Assembly: GCF_000021325.1 (NCBI RefSeq)
Contig: NC_011365.1
Coordinates: 682,001 to 746,000, forward strand
Reading direction: 5' to 3'
Source: Gluconacetobacter diazotrophicus PA1 5
Lineage (GTDB): Bacteria; Pseudomonadota; Alphaproteobacteria; Acetobacterales; Acetobacteraceae
Length of the DNA: 64,000 nucleotides
The position numbers and the translations under genes are program-made. The notes under the pieces are model-generated. The model was not told the DNA's origin. It saw nothing but the letters and a program-made list of their open reading frames with translations, and searched no databases. Below, one piece after another: positions 17,467 to 26,839 of the stretch. Positions within the stretch are counted from its first letter, which is position 1. Each line of letters opens with the position of its first letter.

Positions 17467-18606
17467 TCAGCCGGCATCGTCGGTCGGCGTCGTCCCGGGT
17501 GCCAGCAGGGCCATCTTGGTGCGGCCGACCACGATGTCCTCGTCATACCGGGCGCGGGCCCTCTCACGCCCGACCTCGCCCATCCGATAGCGCAGGTCCG
17601 GGTCGCGGACCAGGCAGCCGAGGGAGCGCGCCAGCGGCACGGCCTCGCCCGGGGGAACCAGCAGCCCGGTACGGCCGTTCACGACCTGTTCGCGCGGGCC
17701 GCGAATATCGCTGGCCACCACCGGCAGGCCGGTCAGCATCGCCTCGATCACCGACATCGGCAGTCCCTCGAAATGGCTGGGCAGGGTGAAGATATCCGCC
17801 GCCGCCAGCAGGGCCGGAACGTCCTCGCGATAGCCCAGGCACCGCAGCCGCGCGCCAAGTACCCGCTGCGCCTCCTCGAAGCACGAATCGAGCGATTCTC
17901 CATGGTCGGACTCCAGGCGTTCGCCCACCACCCACAGCATCGCGCCGGACACCTGCTCCATCGCCTTCAGCAGTTCCGGATAGCCCTTGTGCCGCACCAG
18001 CCGTGACACGGCGATGATGACCACCGCCCCTTCCGCCACCCCCAGTTCGGCGCGAATCCGCCGCCGTGCCTCGGGATCGGGCTGGAAGAGGGAGGGGTTG
18101 CGCCCATTGCCCACCGCCAGCGGCGCCGGGTGGATCTTCAGGCGCCGGGCGTCCTCGGCCTCCTGCACCGATACGGTGAAATACCGGTCGGTGATCCGCC
18201 CGGCCAGCCATTCCAGCACCAGCGCCAGACCGCGCCGTGGGGCGGGCCCCGGCTGGTTGAACAGGAAGCCATGGCAGGTATAGGCCACGCACGGCACGCG
18301 GCACAGCCACGCCGCCAGGCGGCCCAGCAGGCCGCTGATCGGCATGTGGGCGTGGACGATGTCCGGCTTTTCCTCCCGGATCAGCCGGACCAGCGCGATC
18401 AGCGCCTGCATCTGCGCCAGGGGCGAGAAGGATCGGACCAGCGGCACCGTCTCGACGCGGAATCCCTCGCCGCGCACATCGGCCAGCAGGGGACCGTCCG
18501 CGCAGACGCCGACGACCTCGTGCCCATCGGCGCGCAGGCCCCGCATCAGCGGCAGCAGGAAGTGCCGCAGCGAAAAATCGACATTGGTGATTTCGAGAAT
18601 TTTCAT
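17467..18606 (-). CDS. Glycosyltransferase family 4
   Basis: 379 residues with the GT-B fold. The N-terminal domain begins MKILEITNVDFSLRHFLLPL and holds PDIVHAHMPISGLLGRLAAW. The donor domain shows VSRLVRHKGYPELLKAM, PSHFEGLPMSVIEAMLTGLPVV and GLLVPPGEAVPLA, the typical GT4 features including the EX7E-like acidic residues. It resembles WcaI/EpsD-like transferases for surface polysaccharide, using a nucleotide-sugar on a lipid-linked acceptor at the inner membrane; specificity is unknown. It is the last of a minus-strand run (rsmB, rpe, heparinase-like) and converges with the secreted-protein gene, with a small GC-rich hairpin near 17444-17459 between them. Confidence 0.88.
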   Translation of the reverse strand: MKILEITNVDFSLRHFLLPLMRGLRADGHEVVGVCADGPLLADVRGEGFRVETVPLVRSFSPLAQMQALIALVRLIREEKPDIVHAHMPISGLLGRLAAWLCRVPCVAYTCHGFLFNQPGPAPRRGLALVLEWLAGRITDRYFTVSVQEAEDARRLKIHPAPLAVGNGRNPSLFQPDPEARRRIRAELGVAEGAVVIIAVSRLVRHKGYPELLKAMEQVSGAMLWVVGERLESDHGESLDSCFEEAQRVLGARLRCLGYREDVPALLAAADIFTLPSHFEGLPMSVIEAMLTGLPVVASDIRGPREQVVNGRTGLLVPPGEAVPLARSLGCLVRDPDLRYRMGEVGRERARARYDEDIVVGRTKMALLAPGTTPTDDAG

Positions 18607-18642
18607 ACCCGGTTCCGGGCCACCAGACCGCGTGGCGCGCCC

Positions 18643-20436
18643 CTACCCTTCCATCTGCATCAACGCCCAGCGCACGACCTGGCGTGTACGCTCGCCGCTC
18701 TCGGCCTGGGGCACGGGCTTCGCCGGGGGGGCCGCGTCAGGGGTGTCGGCGTTCCGGGCCGGCCCGTCTTCATCCGCATGGTCCCGGGCGGCCCGATCCT
18801 CATCTGTCCGGCCTTCATCCGCCGGCTCCTTATCCGCCTGATCGGTATCCGCCTGATTGTCCTCTGCCTGATCTTCGTCCGCATGGTCGCCGGGACGCAC
18901 CCGGACGACGAGCTGCCGGCTGCGCTCGGGGGTCGTTCCGCCGCAATAGACGCTTTCCTCGACCGCGACCTTGCCGCCGTCGGCACGGAATTTCCAGATC
19001 TGGCCGCCGACGTCCAGGATGACGATCTGGGCATCGGCATCCCATTCCGCACCGACCGACGGATGGAGGTGGAAGCGCAGCACGAAGGATTGCTGGCGCT
19101 CGCCCTCGACGATTTCCTCGCCCCGCAGGTCCTCGCCCCCGTTTCCCAGATAGAGGCGCCGCCGCCAGGATGCGCCGAACGGCGCGTGATAGCCGTCATG
19201 GGACAGGTCCAGCCAATGCGCGCCGTCCTGGGCCACCTGTTCGGCCGTCACATGGACCGGCCGGCGCAGGATTCCGCCCTGCGGCGCGAAGTCCGAGGAC
19301 GAGGTATCCTCCAGAACCAGCAGGGAATGGGCCGCGCTTTCGCGCAGGGCCCGTCGCCATTCCGGCCCCTCGCCCGCGCCGCAATTGACGATCACCCGCC
19401 GCCGCGCCACCGAAAATTCGAACGACAGCGTGCCGGCATGGGCATCTTCATCGAAGCCGGGCGGCGGCGGGGGGGCCGCGTCCACCAGCAGCAGCGACCG
19501 GCCGACCTGCAGGCGGATGAAGCCGCCGTCCGGCATCGCGGTGGCCACCACGCGCGTGCGCGTCGCCTGCGACAGCACCGTCTCGATCATCGCGACATTG
19601 CCCGTGTGGCTGCCGTTGAACAGCGCCAGCCCGCCGTCGCCATGCCGCATCGCGCGCAGAACGGGACTCATCCGATCCAGCGCCAGGGTCAGGGCCATGG
19701 GCGGGGCGATCTGCGCGGCGTGCAGCATCGCGTGCATTTCCGCCAGTTCGCGCAGCACCAGGAACTGGATTTCCGGGCTGCGCTGGATATGGCAGCCGTC
19801 CGGCAGTATCTGCCGTTCCAGTTCGGCGTCGATATAGCGCCGGAACCGCACCAGGAAGCCGCTATGGTCGGGCATGGCGATCGCCGCCGCCAGCAGGCCC
19901 TTGAACGCGGCCAGCGCCCGCCAGTCATGCGATTCGGGCGGCATCAGGGCGGCAATCGTCCGTCCTTCCGCCAGCAGGCGCTGCATCAGGCGCTGGCGAA
20001 ACCCGTCATCGGCGGAAGCGGCGAAGAAATCGTAATGGCCCAGCCACGACGCCAGCCGCGTGCCCGTCACGGCGCAGTCACGCACCATCGGGTCGCTGGG
20101 CGGATGGGACAGCCAGTCATCGACCAGCGCCCGCGCCTGCAGCCGCGCCGAATCGGTCCCGACCGCGCGCAGGTCGCGCAGCCAGGCGAATCCGTGCAGG
20201 CAGGCCCGGAAGCGCTCGGGGTAGGACGGGTCCTCCCACCGGCCCGGGCCGATCGGCCGCGTGACGCCGGCATGAGACAGGCTGCCGCGGAGCAGCCGCG
20301 CGCCCGATGCCGCATCGCCCGGCCACAGGTCGCGAACGGCATGGACCGGCTGGGGCGGGACGCGGCCCAACCCGGCCAGCGACGGCAGGCGTGCCAGTGA
20401 AAGACGCGCGTCCTGGCTCCAGCGTCGCAGGACCAT
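18643..20436 (-). CDS. Heparinase II/III family protein with acidic repeat tail
   Basis: 597 residues. The N-terminal half is an alpha/alpha-toroid (GRWEDPSYPERFRACLHGF, then LILPDGCHIQRSPE-like helices). The central and C-terminal half is a beta-sandwich with SHDGYHAPFGASWRRRLYL, matching the heparinase II/III C-terminal domain. Family members are polysaccharide lyases, but no signal peptide is seen, so it may be cytosolic with an unknown substrate. Near residues 505-550 lies an unusual low-complexity insert rich in Ala, Asp and Glu, built on an ADxDxA/ADEDxA theme, before a short conserved terminus. The start at 20436 has GAGAGGGG upstream; a longer open frame runs into rpe without support. 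It follows rpe by 61 bases on the same strand, an order I regard as conserved in acetic acid bacteria. Confidence 0.85.
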   Translation of the reverse strand: MVLRRWSQDARLSLARLPSLAGLGRVPPQPVHAVRDLWPGDAASGARLLRGSLSHAGVTRPIGPGRWEDPSYPERFRACLHGFAWLRDLRAVGTDSARLQARALVDDWLSHPPSDPMVRDCAVTGTRLASWLGHYDFFAASADDGFRQRLMQRLLAEGRTIAALMPPESHDWRALAAFKGLLAAAIAMPDHSGFLVRFRRYIDAELERQILPDGCHIQRSPEIQFLVLRELAEMHAMLHAAQIAPPMALTLALDRMSPVLRAMRHGDGGLALFNGSHTGNVAMIETVLSQATRTRVVATAMPDGGFIRLQVGRSLLLVDAAPPPPPGFDEDAHAGTLSFEFSVARRRVIVNCGAGEGPEWRRALRESAAHSLLVLEDTSSSDFAPQGGILRRPVHVTAEQVAQDGAHWLDLSHDGYHAPFGASWRRRLYLGNGGEDLRGEEIVEGERQQSFVLRFHLHPSVGAEWDADAQIVILDVGGQIWKFRADGGKVAVEESVYCGGTTPERSRQLVVRVRPGDHADEDQAEDNQADTDQADKEPADEGRTDEDRAARDHADEDGPARNADTPDAAPPAKPVPQAESGERTRQVVRWALMQMEG

Positions 20437-20497
20437 CAGGCCCCTCTCATCCCACGATATCCGGACGCGCGCCGTGCGTCCGTCAGTCCGGCTTTCG

Positions 20498-21175
20498 TCA
20501 TGCGGGCCGGCGGCCGGCCTCGCGCAGGGCGGAAATCGCCCGGCCATAATCCGGCTGGCCGTAGACCGAGGTTCCGGCCACCAGCATGTCGGCCCCCGCC
20601 TCTGTGGCCAGCGCCGCGGTTTCCACATCCACGCCGCCATCGACGCCGATGCGGATGTCGCGGCCCGTCGCGTCCGCCAGGCGGCGCAGCGTGCGGATCT
20701 TGCCCAACTGGCTGGTCAGGAATTTCTGGCCCCCGAAACCGGGGTTGACCGTCATGACCAGGATCACGTCCACCAGGTCCAGCACCTCGGCCACCGCCTC
20801 GGGCGGGGTGGCGGGGCAGATGGCGACCCCCGGCTTCACGCCCAGCGAGCGGATATGCTGCAGGGTCCGATGGGTATGGGGGCCGGCCTCGATATGGACA
20901 TGGATATGGTCGGCGCCCGCCTGGGCAAACATTTCCAGGTACGGATCGACCGGCGCCATCATCAGGTGGACGTCGAACACCAGGCTGGATCGCGGGCGCA
21001 ACGCCTTGATGAGCTGCGCGCCGAAGGACAGGTTCGGCACGAAATGGCCGTCCATCACGTCCAGGTGCAGCCAGTCGGCACCCGCGCGCTCGACGGCGCT
21101 GACTTCGTCCGCCATGCGGGAGAAATCAGCCGACAGGACGCTGGGCGCGACGAGGGGGGGGAAGTGAGCAGGCAT
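20498..21175 (-). CDS. rpe: Ribulose-phosphate 3-epimerase
   Basis: A 225-residue TIM-barrel enzyme that interconverts D-ribulose 5-phosphate and D-xylulose 5-phosphate in the pentose phosphate pathway, central to sugar catabolism in acetic acid bacteria. Catalytic and metal residues are in APSVLSADFS, HLDVMDGHFVPN, DVHLMM and VNPGFGGQKF, and the phosphate-binding glycine motif is in VDGGVDVETA and AGTSVY. Length is normal. ATG at 21175 (MPAHFPPLVAPS) is the best start. It lies downstream of rsmB and upstream of the heparinase-like gene on the same strand. Confidence 0.96.
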   Translation of the reverse strand: MPAHFPPLVAPSVLSADFSRMADEVSAVERAGADWLHLDVMDGHFVPNLSFGAQLIKALRPRSSLVFDVHLMMAPVDPYLEMFAQAGADHIHVHIEAGPHTHRTLQHIRSLGVKPGVAICPATPPEAVAEVLDLVDVILVMTVNPGFGGQKFLTSQLGKIRTLRRLADATGRDIRIGVDGGVDVETAALATEAGADMLVAGTSVYGQPDYGRAISALREAGRRPA

Positions 21176-21329
21176 GGGGACAGTGTAACAGTAAATCACA
21201 TGCCGCGTGCAAGCCGTTGCGTGCCTCCGTCGCATCCCGGCGGATCACGATCGTGCTTGCCCGCGTCCATGTCCCCTGCTGCCCTGGGTTCCATGCCGGC
21301 CCTGGGTCCCGTGCCTGCCCTGGCCCGGC

Positions 21330-22646
21330 CTACCGGCGGCGGAACCGCGCCGCGAAGAATCCGTCCATGCCGCCCTGTTCCGTCCACAGGCCCGGATGGG
21401 TGCGCAGCCAGCCTTCCTTCGTCAGGGCTTCGGGCAGCACGGCCAGTTCCTCCGCCGTGAAGGGATCGGGTTCCAGCCCCATCGCCTCGGCCGCGCGTAC
21501 GCGTTCCGGCCCTTCCTCGGGCTGGAGCGAGCACACCGCATAGACCAGCCGGCCACCGGGACGCAGCATGTCGCGCGCCGCCGCCAGCAGCCGGTCCTGG
21601 CCCTCGGTCAGCGCCGTCAGGTCACGCGGGCGCTTGATCCACAGCACGTCGGGGTGGCGGCGTGCGGTGCCCGTCGCCGAACAGGGCGCATCCAGCAGCA
21701 CGGCGTCCAGCGGCGCGTCCGGCCGCCACGTGGCGGCGTCGCCCTGGACCAGTTGCACCCGGTCGGCCAGTCCGAGGCGGTCCAGGTTCTCCTTCAGCCG
21801 CGCCAGCCGGCCCGGCTCCCGCTCGATGGCCGTGACCTCGGCCCCCGCCACGGCCAGTTGTGCCGTCTTGCCCCCCGGGGCGGCGCACAGGTCCGCGATC
21901 CGCTCACCCGCGCGGGGCGCCAGCAGGCGCGCCGGCAGGGCGGCGGCCGCGTCCTGCACCCAGAACGCGCCCTGCGCATAGCCCGGCAGGTCGGCCACAC
22001 GGGTGCCGGCCGGCAGGCGCAGGGTCCCGGTGGGCAGCATCACCCCGCCGGGCGGCCGTTCGGCCTCCGGCAGCCCCGGCCGCAATGTCAGGTCCAGCGG
22101 GGCCTCCTGGCCCAGCGCCTCGGCCACCGGGCGCGCCAGGCTGCCCCATGCGCCCCACAGCCAGGGGGGCACGTCCAGCCGGGCCTGGTCCAGCCCCTCC
22201 AGCGCCCCGGCGCCGGCCTGGGCCACCCGGCGCAGCACGGCGTTGACCAGTCCCGCGAACGGCACCAGCCCCCGCCGGCGCGCCAGCGAGACCGCCGTGC
22301 CGACCGCCGCATGGGCGGGCGTGTCCAGGAACAGGATCTGCGCCACGCCGATCAGCAGCACCGTGCGCACCGGCAGGGGCGGCTCCTTCTTCAGGAAGGG
22401 TTCCAGCACCATGCCCGCCGTGCCCATGTGACGCAGCACGGTCGCCGCCAGACGGTGCGCGGCGGCACGGTCGCGCGCGTCCGCGTCCCGTGCGGCGGCG
22501 GACTGGTCCAGGCTGGTTTCCAGCATGCGCCGGTGTTCCAGCACCCCCTGCACGATATCGAAGGCGATATCCCGCGTCGGGTCCGCCGCGGCCCCGCGCG
22601 GGCCGCGCCCCCGCGCGCCTGACCTGTCTGGTACGCCCTGAATCAT
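21330..22646 (-). CDS. rsmB: 16S rRNA (cytosine-967-C5) methyltransferase RsmB/Sun family
   Basis: A 438-residue RsmB-type methyltransferase. An N-terminal NusB-like domain (about residues 20-150, AFDIVQGVLEHRRMLETSL, then VGTAVSLARRRGLVPFAGLVNAVL) precedes a Rossmann SAM-binding domain. That domain has DLCAAPGGKTAQLA (motif I, about residue 240), the first catalytic-loop cysteine in LLDAPCSATGT and the second in YAVCSLQPEEG. It methylates C967 of 16S rRNA using S-adenosylmethionine. The start at 22646 was chosen because upstream frame content is antisense to yggS; the first residues are not conserved, so the start may be slightly inside. It leads the minus-strand run rsmB-rpe-heparinase and is divergent from yggS. 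Confidence 0.92.
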   Translation of the reverse strand: MIQGVPDRSGARGRGPRGAAADPTRDIAFDIVQGVLEHRRMLETSLDQSAAARDADARDRAAAHRLAATVLRHMGTAGMVLEPFLKKEPPLPVRTVLLIGVAQILFLDTPAHAAVGTAVSLARRRGLVPFAGLVNAVLRRVAQAGAGALEGLDQARLDVPPWLWGAWGSLARPVAEALGQEAPLDLTLRPGLPEAERPPGGVMLPTGTLRLPAGTRVADLPGYAQGAFWVQDAAAALPARLLAPRAGERIADLCAAPGGKTAQLAVAGAEVTAIEREPGRLARLKENLDRLGLADRVQLVQGDAATWRPDAPLDAVLLDAPCSATGTARRHPDVLWIKRPRDLTALTEGQDRLLAAARDMLRPGGRLVYAVCSLQPEEGPERVRAAEAMGLEPDPFTAEELAVLPEALTKEGWLRTHPGLWTEQGGMDGFFAARFRRR

Positions 22647-22790
22647 ATCCGCCCGACTTGCCCCGTTCCCGATCGTTGGTTCGACATCCGGCGTGCTGAT
22701 CGCACGCCCGCCCCCGGGCCGCCAGTCCCCCGCCGGGGAATTCTGCCCGCCGCCCTTGACCGCCGGGCCGCGCGGCCCAACCGTAGCACC

Positions 22791-23537
22791 ATGACGACGC
22801 TGCCCGCCGCCCCCGTTCTTTCCCCCTCCGCCCTCGCCGCGATCCCTGCCGCGCTGGCAGGCATCCGGGCGCGGATTGCCGCCGCCGCCCGGCGGGCGGG
22901 GCGCGCGCCGGACGCGGTCACGCTGGTCGCGGTATCGAAATTCCATCCCCAGTCCAGCGTCGTGGCGGCCCTGGAAGCCGGACAGATGGTCTTCGGCGAG
23001 AACCGGGTGCAGGAAGCCGCCGGGAAATTTCCGTCCCTGCGCGCCGACTGGCCCGCGCTGCGGCTGCATGTCATCGGCGGGTTGCAGACCAACAAGGCCC
23101 TGGACGCGGTGCGGATCGCGGACATGATCGAAAGCCTGGATCGCCCGGCGCTGGCCGATGCCCTGGTGCGCGCGGCCGATCGCGCCGGCCGCCTGCCGGA
23201 CCTGCTGGTGCAGGTCAATACCGGCGACGAAGCCCAGAAATCCGGCGTGCCGCGCGCCCAGGCCGACGCCTTCATCACCGATTGCCGCCGGCGGTTCGGC
23301 GACGCGGTACGCGGGCTGATGTGCATTCCCCCGGCGGACCGGGACCCGGCGCCGCATTTCGCGTTCCTGGCGGAACTGGGCCGCGCGCACGGGCTGGAGG
23401 TGCTGTCGATGGGCATGTCGGCCGATTTCGAGGCGGCGATCGCGGCCGGGGCGACGCATGTGCGCGTCGGCAGCGCCATTTTCGGCCAGCGGCCTGCCAC
23501 AGCAACGCCCGATCCAGACAGGGGGGCCGGGGAATAG
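22791..23537 (+). CDS. YggS family pyridoxal phosphate homeostasis protein
   Basis: A 248-residue single-domain PLP-binding TIM-barrel protein (YggS/PROSC/PipY family). The PLP lysine is in VAVSKFHP (about residue 50), and FGENRVQEA, HVIGGLQTNK, VQVNTGDEAQKSG and LSMGMSADFEAAI are all typical. It has no known catalytic reaction; it buffers free PLP and affects amino-acid and vitamin B6 balance. HIGGLQTNK replaces the more usual HFIGxLQxNK, a small change. It is divergent from rsmB and followed by kup 106 bases later on the same strand. Confidence 0.93.
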   Translation: MTTLPAAPVLSPSALAAIPAALAGIRARIAAAARRAGRAPDAVTLVAVSKFHPQSSVVAALEAGQMVFGENRVQEAAGKFPSLRADWPALRLHVIGGLQTNKALDAVRIADMIESLDRPALADALVRAADRAGRLPDLLVQVNTGDEAQKSGVPRAQADAFITDCRRRFGDAVRGLMCIPPADRDPAPHFAFLAELGRAHGLEVLSMGMSADFEAAIAAGATHVRVGSAIFGQRPATATPDPDRGAGE

Positions 23538-23643
23538 CTAGGTCCCGGCAAGTCACCTTGCCCCCCCCGGATCATGACGCTATGCCGATGAACAAGGCCG
23601 GCCAACCCGCCGCCCTCTGATCTGACTGCGGAGACGTCCCGAC

Positions 23644-25638
23644 ATGACGCCAGTCCCGGGCGATATGGCCCCCGGATCCCTGCCTTCCGCCCCGGCGAGC
23701 CCGAACGCCGCGGGGGGCGTGGCGGACGTGCCGACGAAAATCACCGAATTCGGCGCCGACCAGCATGAACATGCGGCCAATCCGGTCGGTTTCGCCGCCC
23801 TCATGGTCGTGCTGGGCGTGGTCTTCGGCGATATCGGGACAAGCCCGCTCTACGCCCTGCGATCGACCATCCTGGTCGTGTCGCAGCACCACCAGATCGA
23901 AGCCTGGGAGGTGATGGGCGTCGAAAGCCTGATCCTGTGGTCGCTGATCCTGATCGTCACCGTGAAATACGTGCTGCTGATCATGCGCGCCGACCATAAT
24001 GGCGAGGGCGGGATCATCTCGCTGATGTCGCTGGCCCAGCGCGTGTCGGAAAACACCCGGCTGAAGCTGGTGCTGGGCATGACCGGCATCGCCGGGGCGT
24101 GCCTGTTCTTCGGCGACGGGCTGATCACGCCCGCGATTTCGGTCCTGTCGGCGGTCGAGGGGCTGGAGGTCAGCTTTCCCGCGGCCCACGACCTGGTCAT
24201 TCCCGTGGCCATCATGGTGCTGATCGGGCTGTTCAGCGTCCAGTCGGCCGGCACGGGCAAGGTCGGCACGGTCTTCGGCCCCGTCATGCTGCTCTGGTTC
24301 AGCATGCTGGGCATCCTGGGCATGCTGCAGATCCTGCGCCATCCGGGCATCCTGATGGCGATCTCGCCGATCTATGCCGTGCGCTTCATCGCCTTTCACG
24401 GCTGGCTGTCGTTCATCGCGCTGGGGTCGGTGGTGCTGTCGGTCACCGGGGCCGAGGCCCTGTACGCCGACATGGGACATTTCGGCCGCCAGCCCATCCG
24501 CTACGCCTGGCTGTTCTGCGTCCTGCCCTGCCTCGCGCTGAACTACATGGGCCAGGGGGCGCTGATCATCGCCACGCCGTCGGCGCTGAGCAATCCGTTC
24601 TTCCTGCTGGGTCCGCACTGGATGCAGATCCCGATGGTCATCCTGTCGACGATGGCCACCGTCATCGCCAGCCAGGCCGGAATTTCCGGCGGGTTCTCGC
24701 TCTGTCGGCAGTTGATCCAGCTCGGCTACCTGCCGCGCATGCGCATCACCCACACCAACAAGAACGAGGAAGGGCAGATCTACCTGCCCGAGTTCAACCG
24801 CTTCCTGATGGTGGGCGCGCTGACGCTGGTGGTGGCGTTCCGCAGTTCCGACGCCCTGGCCTCGGCCTACGGCATCGCGGTGACGGGCACCTTCATGTGC
24901 ACCTGCGTCCTGGCGATGGTGGCGTTCCGCCGCCTGTATCACTGGTCGCGGGCGGCGGCGGCGTTCACGTTCGGCGGCTTCTTCGTCATGGACAGCATCT
25001 TCTTCGCGTCCAATGCGCTGAAGATCCCGCAGGGCGGCTGGGTGCCGGTGCTGCTGGGCATCGCGCTGACCCTGATGATGACGACGTGGAAGCGCGGCCG
25101 CGGCCTGATCATGAACCGGCAGAAGCTGGACAGCCTGCCGGTCAATTCCTTCCTGGCGCGCCTGCCGCAGTCGCGCACCATCCGCGTGCCCGGCACGGCG
25201 GTGTTCATGACCGCGACGCCGGAATTCGTGCCCACCTGCCTGCTGCACAACCTGAAGCACAACAAGGTGCTGCACGAGCACGTGCTGTTCGTCACGGTCC
25301 AGACCCTGGACCAGCCCGAGGCCACGCGCGGCCACCGGGTGGCGCTGCAGCTTCTGGCACCCAATATCTACCGGGTGATCCTGCGCTACGGCTTCATGGA
25401 AACCCCGAACCTGCCCCGCGCGCTGGAGGACCTGAAGGCCAACGGCGTGGATTTCGACGTCATGCAGGCATCCTATTTCACCAGCCGCGAACTGCTGGTC
25501 CGGTCCTCGGTGCCCAAGATGTCGCGCTGGCGGATGTCGCTGTTCCTGCTGATGGCGCGCAACGCCACCCCCGCCACCGAATTCTTCCGCATCCCGCCGG
25601 ACCGGGTCGTGGAACTGGGCGTGCGGCTTGCCATCTGA
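23644..25638 (+). CDS. kup: Kup family potassium uptake transporter
   Basis: 664 residues, slightly longer than E. coli Kup. A hydrophilic N-terminus of about 50 residues precedes about 12 membrane segments, starting [20 protein letters not shown], the family signature. [33 protein letters not shown] and [13 protein letters not shown] follow. A cytosolic C-terminal domain of about 170 residues ends the protein. Kup is a low-affinity K+/H+ symporter, useful at acidic pH, which fits an acid-producing organism. The ATG at 23644 gives [11 protein letters not shown]. Its 3' end overlaps hemW by 11 bases, so the two are probably expressed together although functionally unrelated. Confidence 0.95.
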   Translation: MTPVPGDMAPGSLPSAPASPNAAGGVADVPTKITEFGADQHEHAANPVGFAALMVVLGVVFGDIGTSPLYALRSTILVVSQHHQIEAWEVMGVESLILWSLILIVTVKYVLLIMRADHNGEGGIISLMSLAQRVSENTRLKLVLGMTGIAGACLFFGDGLITPAISVLSAVEGLEVSFPAAHDLVIPVAIMVLIGLFSVQSAGTGKVGTVFGPVMLLWFSMLGILGMLQILRHPGILMAISPIYAVRFIAFHGWLSFIALGSVVLSVTGAEALYADMGHFGRQPIRYAWLFCVLPCLALNYMGQGALIIATPSALSNPFFLLGPHWMQIPMVILSTMATVIASQAGISGGFSLCRQLIQLGYLPRMRITHTNKNEEGQIYLPEFNRFLMVGALTLVVAFRSSDALASAYGIAVTGTFMCTCVLAMVAFRRLYHWSRAAAAFTFGGFFVMDSIFFASNALKIPQGGWVPVLLGIALTLMMTTWKRGRGLIMNRQKLDSLPVNSFLARLPQSRTIRVPGTAVFMTATPEFVPTCLLHNLKHNKVLHEHVLFVTVQTLDQPEATRGHRVALQLLAPNIYRVILRYGFMETPNLPRALEDLKANGVDFDVMQASYFTSRELLVRSSVPKMSRWRMSLFLLMARNATPATEFFRIPPDRVVELGVRLAI

Positions 25639-26809
25639 CGCCGCACCGCTCGCGCTCTATATCCACTGGCCATTCTGCCTGGCCAAATGTCCGTACTGCG
25701 ATTTCAACAGCCATGTCCGCGATGTCATCCCCCAGGCCCGCTTCGCCGCCGCCCTGCGGCGCGAACTGGCGCAGGACGCGGCACGGCTGAACGCGGACGG
25801 GCCCCGCAGGCTGGGCTCGATCTTCTTCGGCGGGGGCACACCCTCGCTGATGGACCCGGCGACCGTGGCGGCGCTGATCGCGGACGCCACCACCCTGTTC
25901 ACCCCCCTGCCGGACCTGGAAATCACGCTGGAGGCCAACCCCACCAGCGTCGAGGCCGGGCGGCTGCGCGCGTTCCGCGATGCCGGGATCAACCGGGTGT
26001 CGCTGGGCATCCAGAGCCTGGATGACGACGCGCTGCGCCTGCTGGGCCGGGAACATTCCGCCACGCAGGCCATAGATGCGCTGGATCTGGCGCGCGGCCT
26101 GTTCGACCGGATCTCGTTCGACCTGATCTATGCGCGGCCGGGCCAGTCCCTGCCGGCGTGGCGGGCCGAACTGGACCGGGCGCTCTCGCTCGTCTCCGAT
26201 CATCTGTCGCTGTATCAGTTGACCATCGAGCCCGGCACCCGGTTCGAGGGGCTGCACCGCCAGGGCCTGCTGGCCCTTCCGGACGAGGACGATGCCGCGC
26301 GGCTGTACGAGGAAACGGCTATCGTCGCCGGCCGCCACGGACTGATGGGGTACGAGGTCTCGAACTACGCCCGTCCCGGGGCGGAAAGCCGCCACAACCT
26401 GACCTACTGGCGCTATGGCGATTACCTGGGCATCGGTCCCGGCGCGCATAGCCGCCTGACGCTGGACGGTACGCTGCACGCCACCCGCCGCCACCGCGCC
26501 CCCGAACCCTGGGCCGAACGGGTCGAGCGGCAGGGAAGCGGCGTGATGCAGGACGAGACCTTGTCGGCGCGCGACCGCGCCCGGGAAATGCTGCTGATGG
26601 GCCTGCGCCTGAGCGAGGGTATCACCGAGGACCGCTTCGCCCGCCGCACCGGCATGGCGATGGCCGATGCGCTGGACCCCGCGATTCTGGCGGCGGCGCT
26701 GGAAGAAGGATATCTTCTGCGGGACGAGACGACGGACGGACCGGTCCTGCGCGCAACACCGTCGGGCCGCCTCCGCCTGGAAGCGCTGCTCGGCGCCCTG
26801 GTGCTGTAG
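25628..26809 (+). CDS. hemW: Radical SAM HemW (coproporphyrinogen III oxidase-like heme chaperone)
   Basis: 393 residues of the HemN/HemW radical-SAM family. The [4Fe-4S] motif CxxxCxxC is [11 protein letters not shown] with cysteines at 17, 21 and 24, shortly after [16 protein letters not shown] follows, then the SAM-binding EANPTS and [17 protein letters not shown] segments, and a C-terminal HemN_C helical domain. HemW-type proteins act as heme chaperones rather than as true HemN oxidases. Only a TTG at 25628 fits the conserved N-terminus, overlapping kup by 11 bases; no ATG lies between it and the cluster motif. An rdgB/rph neighbour, common elsewhere, is absent here. Confidence 0.93.
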   Translation: MPSDAAPLALYIHWPFCLAKCPYCDFNSHVRDVIPQARFAAALRRELAQDAARLNADGPRRLGSIFFGGGTPSLMDPATVAALIADATTLFTPLPDLEITLEANPTSVEAGRLRAFRDAGINRVSLGIQSLDDDALRLLGREHSATQAIDALDLARGLFDRISFDLIYARPGQSLPAWRAELDRALSLVSDHLSLYQLTIEPGTRFEGLHRQGLLALPDEDDAARLYEETAIVAGRHGLMGYEVSNYARPGAESRHNLTYWRYGDYLGIGPGAHSRLTLDGTLHATRRHRAPEPWAERVERQGSGVMQDETLSARDRAREMLLMGLRLSEGITEDRFARRTGMAMADALDPAILAAALEEGYLLRDETTDGPVLRATPSGRLRLEALLGALVL

Positions 26810-26839
26810 GACCCGGCCCACCAGCATTTAGGACGCCGC

